From contig JAGHBQ010000120.1 of assembly GCA_021160945.1 (NCBI GenBank), positions 1 to 6,398 on the forward strand: a stretch of DNA of 6,398 nucleotides, given 5' to 3'. The position numbers were made by a program, and so were the translations under genes. How positions within the stretch are numbered: position 1 is the stretch's first letter; the number at the start of each line of letters is the position of its first letter. Shown here piece by piece: positions 1 through 6,289 of the stretch. The DNA comes from Thermoplasmata archaeon (GTDB lineage Archaea; Thermoplasmatota; Thermoplasmata; Thermoplasmatales; Aciduliprofundaceae). The notes under the pieces were generated by a model, which worked only from the letters and a program-made list of their open reading frames with translations, did no database searches and had not been told where the DNA came from.

Positions 1-2106
1 ATAGTTATACTCTGTATCGGCTATCTTGACATTCATAGAGTAACCAACTTCTACGGGCTCGTGATATATCTGGAACTCCAGCGGTATGGAGAATGCAAAT
101 GCTCCAGAGTCATCTGTAGTACCATTGTATATATATCCTGTGCTGTCAAATATCTGTACCGAAACATCAGGAATAGGTATTCCATTTCTGTCCGTAACAG
201 CCGCATATCCATTAATCGATTTACCTGCATAGGCCACATCTGGCATGTAGACATGAAGCACGGCACCATTGTAAGTGGAAGATACCTCAGTAATAGGAGG
301 CTTATGTTCTATCTCTTCCCCTTCTTCAGGATGATGAAGTGCACCCAGCGAGAATCCATTATAGATTGTACCGTAAGCTGGTACCCATCCAGTCCATATA
401 TCTTTCCTGTAGCCCATTATGTTCTTTCTGTAGTACAGGACATCATAGGGCAGATCATGCACAAGGATACCCTCGATATCCTTTATGATCTTGAGTCTCT
501 TCTGAGTATCCATCTCGTGCTCCATCTCATCCAGCAGCTGGTCAACCTTAGGATTGCTGTAACCAGGAGCATTATTACCTACTGGAGCTGCATACTTGCT
601 GTAGAAGAAATCCTTGATGTAAGTCTCGGGGAAGGAACCCACAGCCCATCCGAGAATGAACATATCAAAGCTTACCTGCACAAAAGCCTTTGAGACTATC
701 GTATCGAAATCTGTCGGGCTACTCTGGATGTTCAAACCAACCTTCTGGAGATTTGACTGGAGCATTATTCCTGCCTCGGCTCTCACAGGATCATAGTCCT
801 TGGGCGGAGTCAGTATGGTCAACTTAATCGGAGAGCCATCTGGAGCCTCTCTCCATCCATCTCCATTTTTATCTATATAACCTGCCTCATCAAGCACCTG
901 CTTTGCAGCCTCCAGATCGAAATCTGGTGGTATGGCTGAAGTATTTACATATGCACCAGAAGTTATGGATATGGGCACGGTACCCTTGGTACCATAACCC
1001 TGCAGAAGTGTTGTGACTATGTAATCTTTATCAATGCAGTGAGCTACAGCAGTTCTGAAGTCAAGGTCATTCATAGGTGCCTTCCTCATGTTAAAGGCCA
1101 GATAGAAGAAGCCCTGGTCATCCACTATGGAGAAGCCTATGTTTGGATCAGTCTTAAGCTGGTTGTAGTAGCCTACAGGTATTGTCCAGTCAATGAACTG
1201 CACCTCTCCTTTCTGCAGAGCCAGTACCGCAGTGTCCAGGGTATTGTAAATCTTGAACTCTATCTTCTTGATGTTCTTTGGAAACATTGACCATTCCTTA
1301 CCCTGCCAGGTAACCTTGAAATCTTTGCCCCAGTAGTCCTCGTATCTTTCAACAATTACATATGCGCCCTGTCTCCACTCAGCAAATTTGAATGGCCCGG
1401 TACCTATTGTTGCCCCAGCCTCACTGGCATCCTTACCAAAGCTAGTATCAATGGTCACATCATCGCTGTCTCCAGTACCTGCAGATTTGAGATGGTCTTT
1501 CCATATATGAAGTGGTAGTATTGGCTCATTGAGTATAATGTGGTAGAACAGCGGGTAAGGCTGATACAGATGGAAAGCAACTGTGTACTCATCTATCTTC
1601 TCCACACCCACATGAGAAGTGCTAACCCCATCATAAAGGGTCCAGCGAGCATCAGGCCATATCAATGAAACAAGATTGGTTCCCCACAATGGATTATAGC
1701 ACAGAACATCATAGGTGAAGACCACATCGTCAGCGGTCATCTCCACACCGTCATGGAAAGTTATTCCTTCTCTTATTTTCACAGTCACATTCAGGCCATC
1801 GGGGGTATCAACCGTATAGCTCTCAGCCATGTTAAGATAAACCTGCAGATCAGGTGTATATCCCATCAAAGTATCCCAGCCCCATCCTATGGCATCGCTC
1901 TTCCACACGGTGTTTGTGCCCAGGTCAAAGTAATTCAAGTTGGGTATGTCCTGCTGGAAGGCAATGATGAGTGTGTCGCCTTCACCTGCACCCACTGTAG
2001 GCTGTGCAGCTGCAGCATTACCTGAAAGCACTGAGAAACTTGCGAGTACCATCACTGAAAGCACTATTGTCACTAACAGCATTTTCTTTATACTTCTTTC
2101 ATTCAT
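1..2106 (-). CDS. Family-5 extracellular solute-binding protein (oligopeptide ABC transporter type), 3' end beyond the left edge
   Basis: The minus-strand frame from ATG at 2106 stays open for 702 codons to the window edge, so the C-terminus is missing. Residues 1-34 form a Sec-type signal peptide: basic start with RSIKK, hydrophobic run at about 9-27, AAAA/Q cleavage site near 34. No lipobox cysteine is present. Residues about 43-580 match the SBP_bac_5 (DppA/OppA) family: the segment around 111-133 with F-H-D-G and T-A-D-D-V-V-F-T, the family signature I-G-T-G-P-F-K-F near 234-241 followed by W244, and D-F-R-T-A-V-A at 349-355. An acidic linker (about 594-611) leads into a beta-rich segment (about 612-702) with V-T-D-R-N-G-I-P-I-P-D-V, typical of carboxypeptidase-regulatory-like/Ig-like repeats. 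The family captures peptides, or sometimes sugars or nickel, outside the membrane and hands them to an ABC permease; peptide is the likely ligand but is not proven. Start 2106 is preferred over the in-frame ATG at 2112 because of Shine-Dalgarno spacing (8 versus 2 bases). Confidence 0.93.
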   Translation of the reverse strand, partial: MNERSIKKMLLVTIVLSVMVLASFSVLSGNAAAAQPTVGAGEGDTLIIAFQQDIPNLNYFDLGTNTVWKSDAIGWGWDTLMGYTPDLQVYLNMAESYTVDTPDGLNVTVKIREGITFHDGVEMTADDVVFTYDVLCYNPLWGTNLVSLIWPDARWTLYDGVSTSHVGVEKIDEYTVAFHLYQPYPLFYHIILNEPILPLHIWKDHLKSAGTGDSDDVTIDTSFGKDASEAGATIGTGPFKFAEWRQGAYVIVERYEDYWGKDFKVTWQGKEWSMFPKNIKKIEFKIYNTLDTAVLALQKGEVQFIDWTIPVGYYNQLKTDPNIGFSIVDDQGFFYLAFNMRKAPMNDLDFRTAVAHCIDKDYIVTTLLQGYGTKGTVPISITSGAYVNTSAIPPDFDLEAAKQVLDEAGYIDKNGDGWREAPDGSPIKLTILTPPKDYDPVRAEAGIMLQSNLQKVGLNIQSSPTDFDTIVSKAFVQVSFDMFILGWAVGSFPETYIKDFFYSKYAAPVGNNAPGYSNPKVDQLLDEMEHEMDTQKRLKIIKDIEGILVHDLPYDVLYYRKNIMGYRKDIWTGWVPAYGTIYNGFSLGALHHPEEGEEIEHKPPITEVSSTYNGAVLHVYMPDVAYAGKSINGYAAVTDRNGIPIPDVSVQIFDSTGYIYNGTTDDSGAFAFSIPLEFQIYHEPVEVGYSMNVKIADTEYNY

Positions 2107-2113
2107 AATCATA

Positions 2114-2120
2114 TCCTCCC
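2114..2120 (-). promoter_or_regulatory. Shine-Dalgarno sequence of the solute-binding protein gene
   Basis: On the minus strand this reads GGGAGGA. The GGAGG core is 8 bases before ATG 2106 but only 2 bases before the in-frame ATG 2112, so it selects 2106. The plus-strand genes downstream of the spacer have no comparable site before their chosen starts, so this gene is initiated differently from its neighbours. Confidence 0.75.
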
Positions 2121-2132
2121 TTTGTTTTTTTT

Positions 2133-2163
2133 ACACTCCTCCTATTGGAGCATAGGGGAGTGT
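2133..2163 (-). promoter_or_regulatory. Long inverted repeat / hairpin in the 5' leader of the solute-binding protein gene
   Basis: The arms at 2133-2145 and 2152-2163 are complementary over 12 base pairs with a single bulged base, around a 6-base loop (2146-2151). In the minus-strand transcript the 5' arm reads ACACTCCCCTAT and the 3' arm ATAGGAGGAGTGT. The 3' arm is followed by a run of A residues and then the Shine-Dalgarno sequence. Given the TATA box at 2193-2200, transcription should start near 2168-2172, so the hairpin would sit within a few bases of the mRNA 5' end. The 3' arm contains a decoy AGGAGG buried in the stem. It could be an RNA element affecting translation or stability, or a DNA operator just downstream of the start site. 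It is not an intrinsic terminator in either direction, because no T-run follows it. Confidence 0.6.
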
Positions 2164-2192
2164 ATCGGTCGAAGTCCCTATGGAAATTTTAC

Positions 2193-2200
2193 TATATAAA
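2193..2200 (-). promoter_or_regulatory. TATA box of the solute-binding protein gene
   Basis: On the minus strand it reads TTTATATA, the archaeal consensus, preceded by a run of A (complement of 2201-2206) that would suit a purine-rich TFB recognition element. It lies about 94 bases before the start codon and predicts a leader of roughly 60-65 nucleotides. The plus-strand reading TATATAAA is also acceptable to TBP, so the site could in principle work in both directions. Confidence 0.65.
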
Positions 2201-2225
2201 TTTTTTGAAAATTGATAGAACTTGC

Positions 2226-2241
2226 AGCATTCCCAAATGCT
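2226..2241. repeat. Short perfect inverted repeat in the divergent spacer
   Basis: AGCATT (2226-2231) and AATGCT (2236-2241) are perfect complements around a 4-base spacer, CCCA. It lies between the two divergent promoters, upstream of both. It may be a regulator-binding half-site pair; a chance palindrome of this length cannot be excluded. Confidence 0.35.
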
Positions 2242-2276
2242 CTACCATCATCTTTTTGGAGAATGTGAAAGCCTAA

Positions 2277-2307
2277 TCAGAGTTTGTGGTGGGAGAGAAT
2301 ACTCTGA
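2277..2307. repeat. Second inverted repeat in the divergent spacer
   Basis: TCAGAGT (2277-2283) and ACTCTGA (2301-2307) form a perfect 7-base-pair inverted repeat around a 17-base spacer that is purine-rich. The nearby TGATAGAAC (2213-2221) and TGATAGAGC (2318-2326) form an imperfect direct repeat. No gene, tRNA or open frame of note is visible in 2201-2350, so regulatory use is the main possibility, unproven. Confidence 0.3.
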
Positions 2308-2357
2308 GAAACTAATGTGATAGAGCAAAATGCATAGTCTAAAATATGGCAAAAAAT

Positions 2358-2367
2358 GATATATAAA
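2358..2367 (+). promoter_or_regulatory. TATA box for the dehalogenase-like gene (leaderless)
   Basis: GATATATAAA, preceded by an A-rich stretch (2351-2356) in the TFB-element position, begins 30 bases before ATG 2388. That spacing places transcription initiation at or within a base or two of the start codon. The intervening sequence has no Shine-Dalgarno motif, so a leaderless mRNA is expected. Confidence 0.65.
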
Positions 2368-2387
2368 TTGCGATTATTCATCTTTCT

Positions 2388-3404
2388 ATGGACAGGAAGC
2401 CATCTCTTTTTGAGGTAGATGAGAAGATATATAGGAGATATGACTGGAGAAAGCAATTATTTTGCCGAACGAATATAGATCCTAACTTTGAGCATTATAA
2501 GCAAGATGTCTACAAGAAAGCTAAAGAATTCCTTAAGGAGGAAAAAGAAGGGTACACAAGATTAGACTATGCACTGAATATGGCGGCATGGAAACTTTAC
2601 CAGATCTACAAGCAGATTCCCAAGGATAAAATAAGGGAGATGGGGATATTTGAATCGGGAAGAAGATTGCCGAAATACGAAGTAAAACACACTGCTAGGA
2701 TGAGCAGAATAATAAAAAAAGTTGCCTCTTTCTTTGGAGCATCTATTACAGGTATTGCAAGAGTCAACGAAAAATGGGTATATTCTCATGATTGCGATGG
2801 AAAGCCCATAGATCTCTCAGCATATAAATATGTTATAGTTATGGCTATAGAGATGGAGCCAGAGCCTATGGGCTCTTCCCCCTCGGTAACAACGGCAATA
2901 TCCACAGCTTTGGGATATGCAAAACTAAGTTTTCTCTCAATGCATGTGGCGGAGTTCATAAGATATTTGGGATATCTGGCCATGGAATCCATAAATGATA
3001 CGGGTTTGAGCATACCGATGGCCATAGAGGCAGGTCTTGGGAAGCTTGGAAGAATAGGTCTTCTGGTCACACCCCAATTTGGACCAAGAGTTCAGCTTTG
3101 CAAGGTATTCACAAATTTACCTTTGGAGCCAGATAATCCTCAAGGCAATGGGATACTGGATGTTTGCAAAAAATGCAAACTGTGCGCTCTGGCTTGCGAA
3201 GTTCAGGCAATATCTTTTGATGATGAGCCTTCCTTCCACATTCAATCACCGACCAATAATCCGGGAGTTAAGAAATGGTATATCAATCCTGAAAAATGCT
3301 ACCACTTTTGGTATGAAAATAGCGTAGATTGCTCGACATGCATCGAGGCATGTCCCTACAGCAAAATAGAAAAGAAAAGAGCATCTGAATTCTGGAATGT
3401 GTGA
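2388..3404 (+). CDS. Reductive dehalogenase (RdhA)-like corrinoid/iron-sulfur protein, cytosolic form without Tat signal
   Basis: This 338-residue protein aligns by eye with the catalytic subunit of corrinoid reductive dehalogenases. The N-terminus corresponds to the mature RdhA start (Y-R-R-Y-D near 15-19, A-L-N-M-A-A-W at 62-68). The core contains G-Y-A-K-L at 176-180, N-D-T-G at 203-206 and F-G-P-R at 231-234; Y177 and N203 fall where the catalytic Tyr and Asn of PceA-type enzymes lie, and R234 probably matches the conserved active-site Arg. Two [4Fe-4S] motifs follow: C260, C263, C266, C270, and C304, C315, C318, C322-P. C270 is followed by Glu rather than the usual Pro. Known members reduce organohalides at a base-off corrinoid fed by the two clusters; the substrate here is unknown. 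There is no twin-arginine leader and no adjacent membrane-anchor (RdhB) gene, so it should be cytoplasmic and take electrons from a soluble donor such as ferredoxin (inference). The alternative, epoxyqueuosine reductase QueG, fits the core motifs less well. Start chosen by TATA spacing and homology. Confidence 0.85.
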   Translation: MDRKPSLFEVDEKIYRRYDWRKQLFCRTNIDPNFEHYKQDVYKKAKEFLKEEKEGYTRLDYALNMAAWKLYQIYKQIPKDKIREMGIFESGRRLPKYEVKHTARMSRIIKKVASFFGASITGIARVNEKWVYSHDCDGKPIDLSAYKYVIVMAIEMEPEPMGSSPSVTTAISTALGYAKLSFLSMHVAEFIRYLGYLAMESINDTGLSIPMAIEAGLGKLGRIGLLVTPQFGPRVQLCKVFTNLPLEPDNPQGNGILDVCKKCKLCALACEVQAISFDDEPSFHIQSPTNNPGVKKWYINPEKCYHFWYENSVDCSTCIEACPYSKIEKKRASEFWNV

Positions 3405-3410
3405 GGATAA

Positions 3411-3418
3411 TTTTTATC
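3411..3418 (+). promoter_or_regulatory. Possible TATA-like box for the ERCC4 nuclease gene
   Basis: TTTTTATC begins 31 bases before ATG 3442, the same distance as the boxes in front of the two flanking plus-strand genes. It is a weaker match to the archaeal consensus than the 2358 box. No Shine-Dalgarno precedes 3442. The T-run could equally serve as a termination signal for the gene before it. Confidence 0.35.
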
Positions 3419-3441
3419 TTTCTCCACTTATATCAGCACTC

Positions 3442-4104
3442 ATGCTAAAAATATACATGGATTATAGGGAACCCAAAATAGATGCTCTTCTCGAAAATTT
3501 TGATGTGGAGATCGCAAATCTACCTGTGGGTGATTACCTCTTACAGATGGGGGATTATGGTGTTCTTGTTGAGAGAAAAAGCTCTCTGGATTTTGTGAGC
3601 AGTATAAAGAATAACCGTCTCTGGGATCAGATGCAGAGAATGCTGGCAGATGAGGTTATGAATATATTCATAAAGAGAAGAGCTCTTGTTATCCACGGCT
3701 TTCTCTCCGATCCGCTTTTTTCTTCTGGTTTCGGCTGGAATCATATAATGGGTGCCCTTATGGAAATACAGTACAAGTATAGAATTCCAGTTTTTTATGC
3801 GGAAGATGATGATGCTCTGGTTGAATTTTTCCGTATCCTTGCCAAGAGGGAGATTGAGGGAAAAAATGAGGGTGAGATAGAGAAAAGATGGAGCAGAATA
3901 CCCCCCAAAAGATTTATGAGCGAAAGGGAATGGAAGCTCTATGTTCTCTCCTCTTTTCCAAACATTGGTCCGAAGCTGGCTGAGGAGCTTCTTGAGAGAT
4001 TTGGAACTATAGAAAAGATAGCTCGAGCCAATATTCTCGAGCTCAAGAAAATTCCTGGAGTAGGAGAGAAGAAAGCCAAGAGCCTTTATAAAATTTTTCA
4101 CTGA
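3442..4104 (+). CDS. ERCC4-family (XPF/MUS81-type) structure-specific endonuclease with tandem HhH tail
   Basis: The product is 220 residues from ATG 3442. Residues 3-130 are the ERCC4 nuclease fold: D7 and R9-E10 in the first strand region, then the family motif GDx(n)ERKx3D as G30-D31, E44-R45-K46 and D50, followed by R59 and Q63. Residues about 168-220 form two helix-hairpin-helix motifs (P-N-I-G-P-K near 173-178; I-P-G-V-G-E-K-K at 204-211) that bind branched DNA and usually mediate dimerisation. The family cleaves 3' flaps, forks and related junctions. There is no N-terminal helicase domain, so the architecture is that of the short crenarchaeal XPF rather than euryarchaeal Hef. An in-frame ATG at 3397 overlaps the preceding stop by 8 bases and would add 15 residues, but homologues begin at the K-I-Y-M-D strand, so 3442 is preferred. 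It lies 37 bases after the dehalogenase-like gene and 36 before hel308. Confidence 0.88.
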   Translation: MLKIYMDYREPKIDALLENFDVEIANLPVGDYLLQMGDYGVLVERKSSLDFVSSIKNNRLWDQMQRMLADEVMNIFIKRRALVIHGFLSDPLFSSGFGWNHIMGALMEIQYKYRIPVFYAEDDDALVEFFRILAKREIEGKNEGEIEKRWSRIPPKRFMSEREWKLYVLSSFPNIGPKLAEELLERFGTIEKIARANILELKKIPGVGEKKAKSLYKIFH

Positions 4105-4109
4105 GAAAA

Positions 4110-4118
4110 GTTATTTAT
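4110..4118 (+). promoter_or_regulatory. TATA-like box for hel308
   Basis: GTTATTTAT begins 31 bases before the GTG start at 4141, predicting transcription initiation at the start codon and a leaderless message. It lies wholly in the short gap after the nuclease gene, so hel308 may be transcribed independently as well as by read-through. Confidence 0.45.
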
Positions 4119-4140
4119 TTCTGTTTGACATGGGATTGGG

Positions 4141-6225
4141 GTGAACTTGGAGCAGATACCACTCCCTTCGGAATTTCTGGAAGTTTTCAAAGAAGAAGGG
4201 ATAAACTATCTCTATCCTCCTCAAGAGAAGGCAATAGAGAAAATCTTTCAGGGCCGTAATCTCGTAGTCGCCATCCCCACGGCCAGTGGAAAAACTCTAA
4301 TTGCATACATGGCAATTCTTCGAGCCTTCACCAAAGGTTTGAAAAGTGTTTATATTGTTCCTCTTCGTGCGTTGGCTATGGAGAAATATGAGGAGCTGAG
4401 AAGATTCGAGAAATTCGGAATGAAAGTGGCCCTCGCTATGGGAGACTATGACAGCCCTGCAGGATACCTTCAGCATTATGATGTTGTGATAGCCACCAGT
4501 GAAAAGATGGATTCAATTCTCAGGCATGATCTGGATTATGCATATACTCTCGGAGTGGTGGTAATTGATGAAATACATTTAATGGGGGAGGAAGGGAGAG
4601 GGCCAACCCTAGAAATGGTAATTTCCAAGCTGAGAACTCTTAACGAGGAGGCACAGATAATTGCTCTTTCGGCCACCATAAAAAATTCAGAGGAGATTGC
4701 CGATTGGCTCAATGCAGAGCATATTTACTCTGAGTTCAGGCCAGTACCCTTAAAACTGGGGGTTTATTTTGATGATACCCTTCTCTTCAGTGACGGGGAG
4801 GAAAGGGAGATAAAGAGAGACTCCATAGGCATTGGAAATCTTGTGAAGGGCGCCATAAAAGATGGTGGCCAGGTTCTGATATTCGTGAACAGGAGAAAAT
4901 CCGCAGAGTCTCTTGCAGAAAAACTTGGGAGAAAGGTGGAAAGATTTCTCAACGAGGAGGAGAAAATTCAATTAAAAAATTTGGCAGAGAGAATTATGGG
5001 GGAGGAATACACACTTTACAGCGAGAAACTTGCCAAAGCGGTAATGAAAGGAGTATCTTTTCATCATGCTGGACTCAGTAACTGGCAGAGAAAGCTTATT
5101 GAGGAGAATTTTAAAAGGCATCTTCTGAAGGTGCTCGTGGCCACTCCCACCCTCGCTGCAGGGATCAATCTCCCATCGCGTGTAGTTATAGTAAGGGATG
5201 TTACTCGCTACAACGGATTCACCAGCGTGCACATACCAGTTATGGAAGTCAAGCAAATGCTGGGTCGAGCTGGAAGGCCAAAGTATGATAGATATGGGGA
5301 GGGAATAATATATGCGAGAAGTGAGCCAAGGGCAATGGAGTATATGGAGATGTATATAAATGGCGAGGTGGAGGATATAAAATCCCAGTTATCCAGTGAG
5401 AGCGCTCTGCGCACCCATATTCTTGCCCTTATAGCCAGCAATATGGCAAATAGTGAGGAGGATATCCTCGAGTTCTTTGAAAGGACCTTTTATGGTTATC
5501 AGATGCCTCTACAGTATCTCCACAAAAAAGTAGAGAGAATCATAGAATTTCTGGAAGAGCATGAGTTTATCAGGAGAAGGAGGCTTATCCTACCCACACC
5601 TCTGGGAAAAAGAACATCTGATTTGTACATTGATCCGTATACAGCAATAATATTCAAAAAATGCTACTCACTGCCGTATGATGAATTTTCCATACTTCAC
5701 GCAATCTCTTGCACTCCTGACATGGTTCCCATTTATCCCAAGAGAAGTGAAATGGAAGAGCTGTTCTCTTTAGCATATTCCCATCAGCTGGCCTTAGATG
5801 AATTTGAAGTTGATCCTACCATATTCTTTGGAGCAATAAAAACTGCCGCAGCTCTTCTGGACTGGATGAATGAAGCTTCTCAGGATTTCATTGTGAGAAA
5901 ATATGATATAGGGCCAGGAGATCTTCACAGCAGGGTGGAGATGGCAGACTGGCTTCTTTACGCATTTGCTGAGCTTGGAAAAATTTTAAAATATGAAAAT
6001 TACAGAGAGGTGGAAAAACTCAGATTGAGAATGAAGTATGGAGTTAGAGAAGAGCTTCTACCCATAGTTAGCATAAGGGGTGTTGGACGCGTAAGGGCAA
6101 GAAGATTATTTGATTCAGGATATAAGAGCATAGAAAAATTGAGAGAGGCGAAAGTGGAAGATCTCATCAAAATCCCAGGAATTGGGAAAAAACTTGCAGA
6201 GGAGATACTCAAGCAGGTTAGATGA
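4141..6225 (+). CDS. hel308: Hel308/Hjm-type superfamily 2 ATP-dependent 3'-5' DNA helicase
   Basis: The 694-residue length is normal for the family. Motifs in order: Q-motif Y-P-P-Q (25-28), Walker A A-I-P-T-A-S-G-K-T (44-52), motif Ia P-L-R-A-L-A (74-79), DEIH box (143-146), S-A-T (177-179), F-H-H-A-G-L-S (307-313), motif V T-P-T-L-A-A-G-I-N-L-P (335-345), motif VI Q-M-L-G-R-A-G-R-P (372-380). Between V and VI, about 350-364 fits the strand-separating beta-hairpin. A winged helix (about 406-495) and ratchet domain (about 496-635, with G-P-G-D-L-H-S-R-V near 591-599) follow, and a terminal HhH domain (S-I-R-G-V-G-R-V-R-A-R at 644-654; I-P-G-I-G-K-K at 678-684). Hel308 unwinds lagging strands at stalled forks and supports recombination repair. 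All catalytic motifs look intact. The GTG start is supported by the typical Hel308 N-terminus that follows and by the TATA-like box; ATG 4130 is out of frame and stops after four codons. It sits just behind a fork/flap nuclease gene. Confidence 0.95.
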   Translation: MNLEQIPLPSEFLEVFKEEGINYLYPPQEKAIEKIFQGRNLVVAIPTASGKTLIAYMAILRAFTKGLKSVYIVPLRALAMEKYEELRRFEKFGMKVALAMGDYDSPAGYLQHYDVVIATSEKMDSILRHDLDYAYTLGVVVIDEIHLMGEEGRGPTLEMVISKLRTLNEEAQIIALSATIKNSEEIADWLNAEHIYSEFRPVPLKLGVYFDDTLLFSDGEEREIKRDSIGIGNLVKGAIKDGGQVLIFVNRRKSAESLAEKLGRKVERFLNEEEKIQLKNLAERIMGEEYTLYSEKLAKAVMKGVSFHHAGLSNWQRKLIEENFKRHLLKVLVATPTLAAGINLPSRVVIVRDVTRYNGFTSVHIPVMEVKQMLGRAGRPKYDRYGEGIIYARSEPRAMEYMEMYINGEVEDIKSQLSSESALRTHILALIASNMANSEEDILEFFERTFYGYQMPLQYLHKKVERIIEFLEEHEFIRRRRLILPTPLGKRTSDLYIDPYTAIIFKKCYSLPYDEFSILHAISCTPDMVPIYPKRSEMEELFSLAYSHQLALDEFEVDPTIFFGAIKTAAALLDWMNEASQDFIVRKYDIGPGDLHSRVEMADWLLYAFAELGKILKYENYREVEKLRLRMKYGVREELLPIVSIRGVGRVRARRLFDSGYKSIEKLREAKVEDLIKIPGIGKKLAEEILKQVR

Positions 6226-6234
6226 TCTCTTTTT
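6226..6234 (+). terminator. Possible T-rich termination signal after hel308
   Basis: TCTCTTTTT begins directly after the TGA of hel308. Archaeal RNA polymerase often terminates at T-runs without a hairpin. The tract is short, and the overlapping TTTTTAAA (6230-6237) could instead be the TATA box of the next frame, so the assignment is tentative. Confidence 0.3.
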
Positions 6235-6289
6235 AAAATTGTACTGTGTTATCTGGAAAATACTTCGCAAAGATATATATGAGGATTTG

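Noticed and set aside
61..693. Open plus-strand frame of 210 codons
   Set aside because: It lies wholly antisense to the solute-binding protein, whose frame gives a clear family match throughout; the plus-strand product is rich in residues of no recognisable pattern.
2121..2163. Hairpin plus T-run as an intrinsic terminator
   Set aside because: On the plus strand the T-run comes before the stem, and on the minus strand the stem is followed by A residues, so neither direction gives a stem followed by U's.
2205..2260. C/D-box small RNA on the minus strand
   Set aside because: A near C-box (ATGATGG) is present, but no CTGA D-box follows at a suitable distance before the TATA box.
2786..3070. 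Minus-strand frame of 94 codons inside the dehalogenase-like gene
   Set aside because: It is a shadow of the conserved core of that gene, including the Tyr, Asn and most of the active-site region.
2388..3404. Assignment as epoxyqueuosine reductase (QueG)
   Set aside because: The N-terminal region, the N-D-T-G and F-G-P-R segments and the spacing of the second cysteine motif follow RdhA more closely, and archaea typically make archaeosine rather than queuosine.
3541..4101. Open minus-strand frame of 186 codons
   Set aside because: It is antisense to the ERCC4 nuclease, whose catalytic motifs and HhH tail are encoded on the plus strand. No recognisable domain or promoter was seen.
4075..4101. 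PCNA-binding (PIP) box at the C-terminus of the nuclease
   Set aside because: The tail ...S-L-Y-K-I-F-H has Leu and Phe at plausible places but lacks the leading Gln and a second aromatic, and it overlaps the last helix of the HhH motif.
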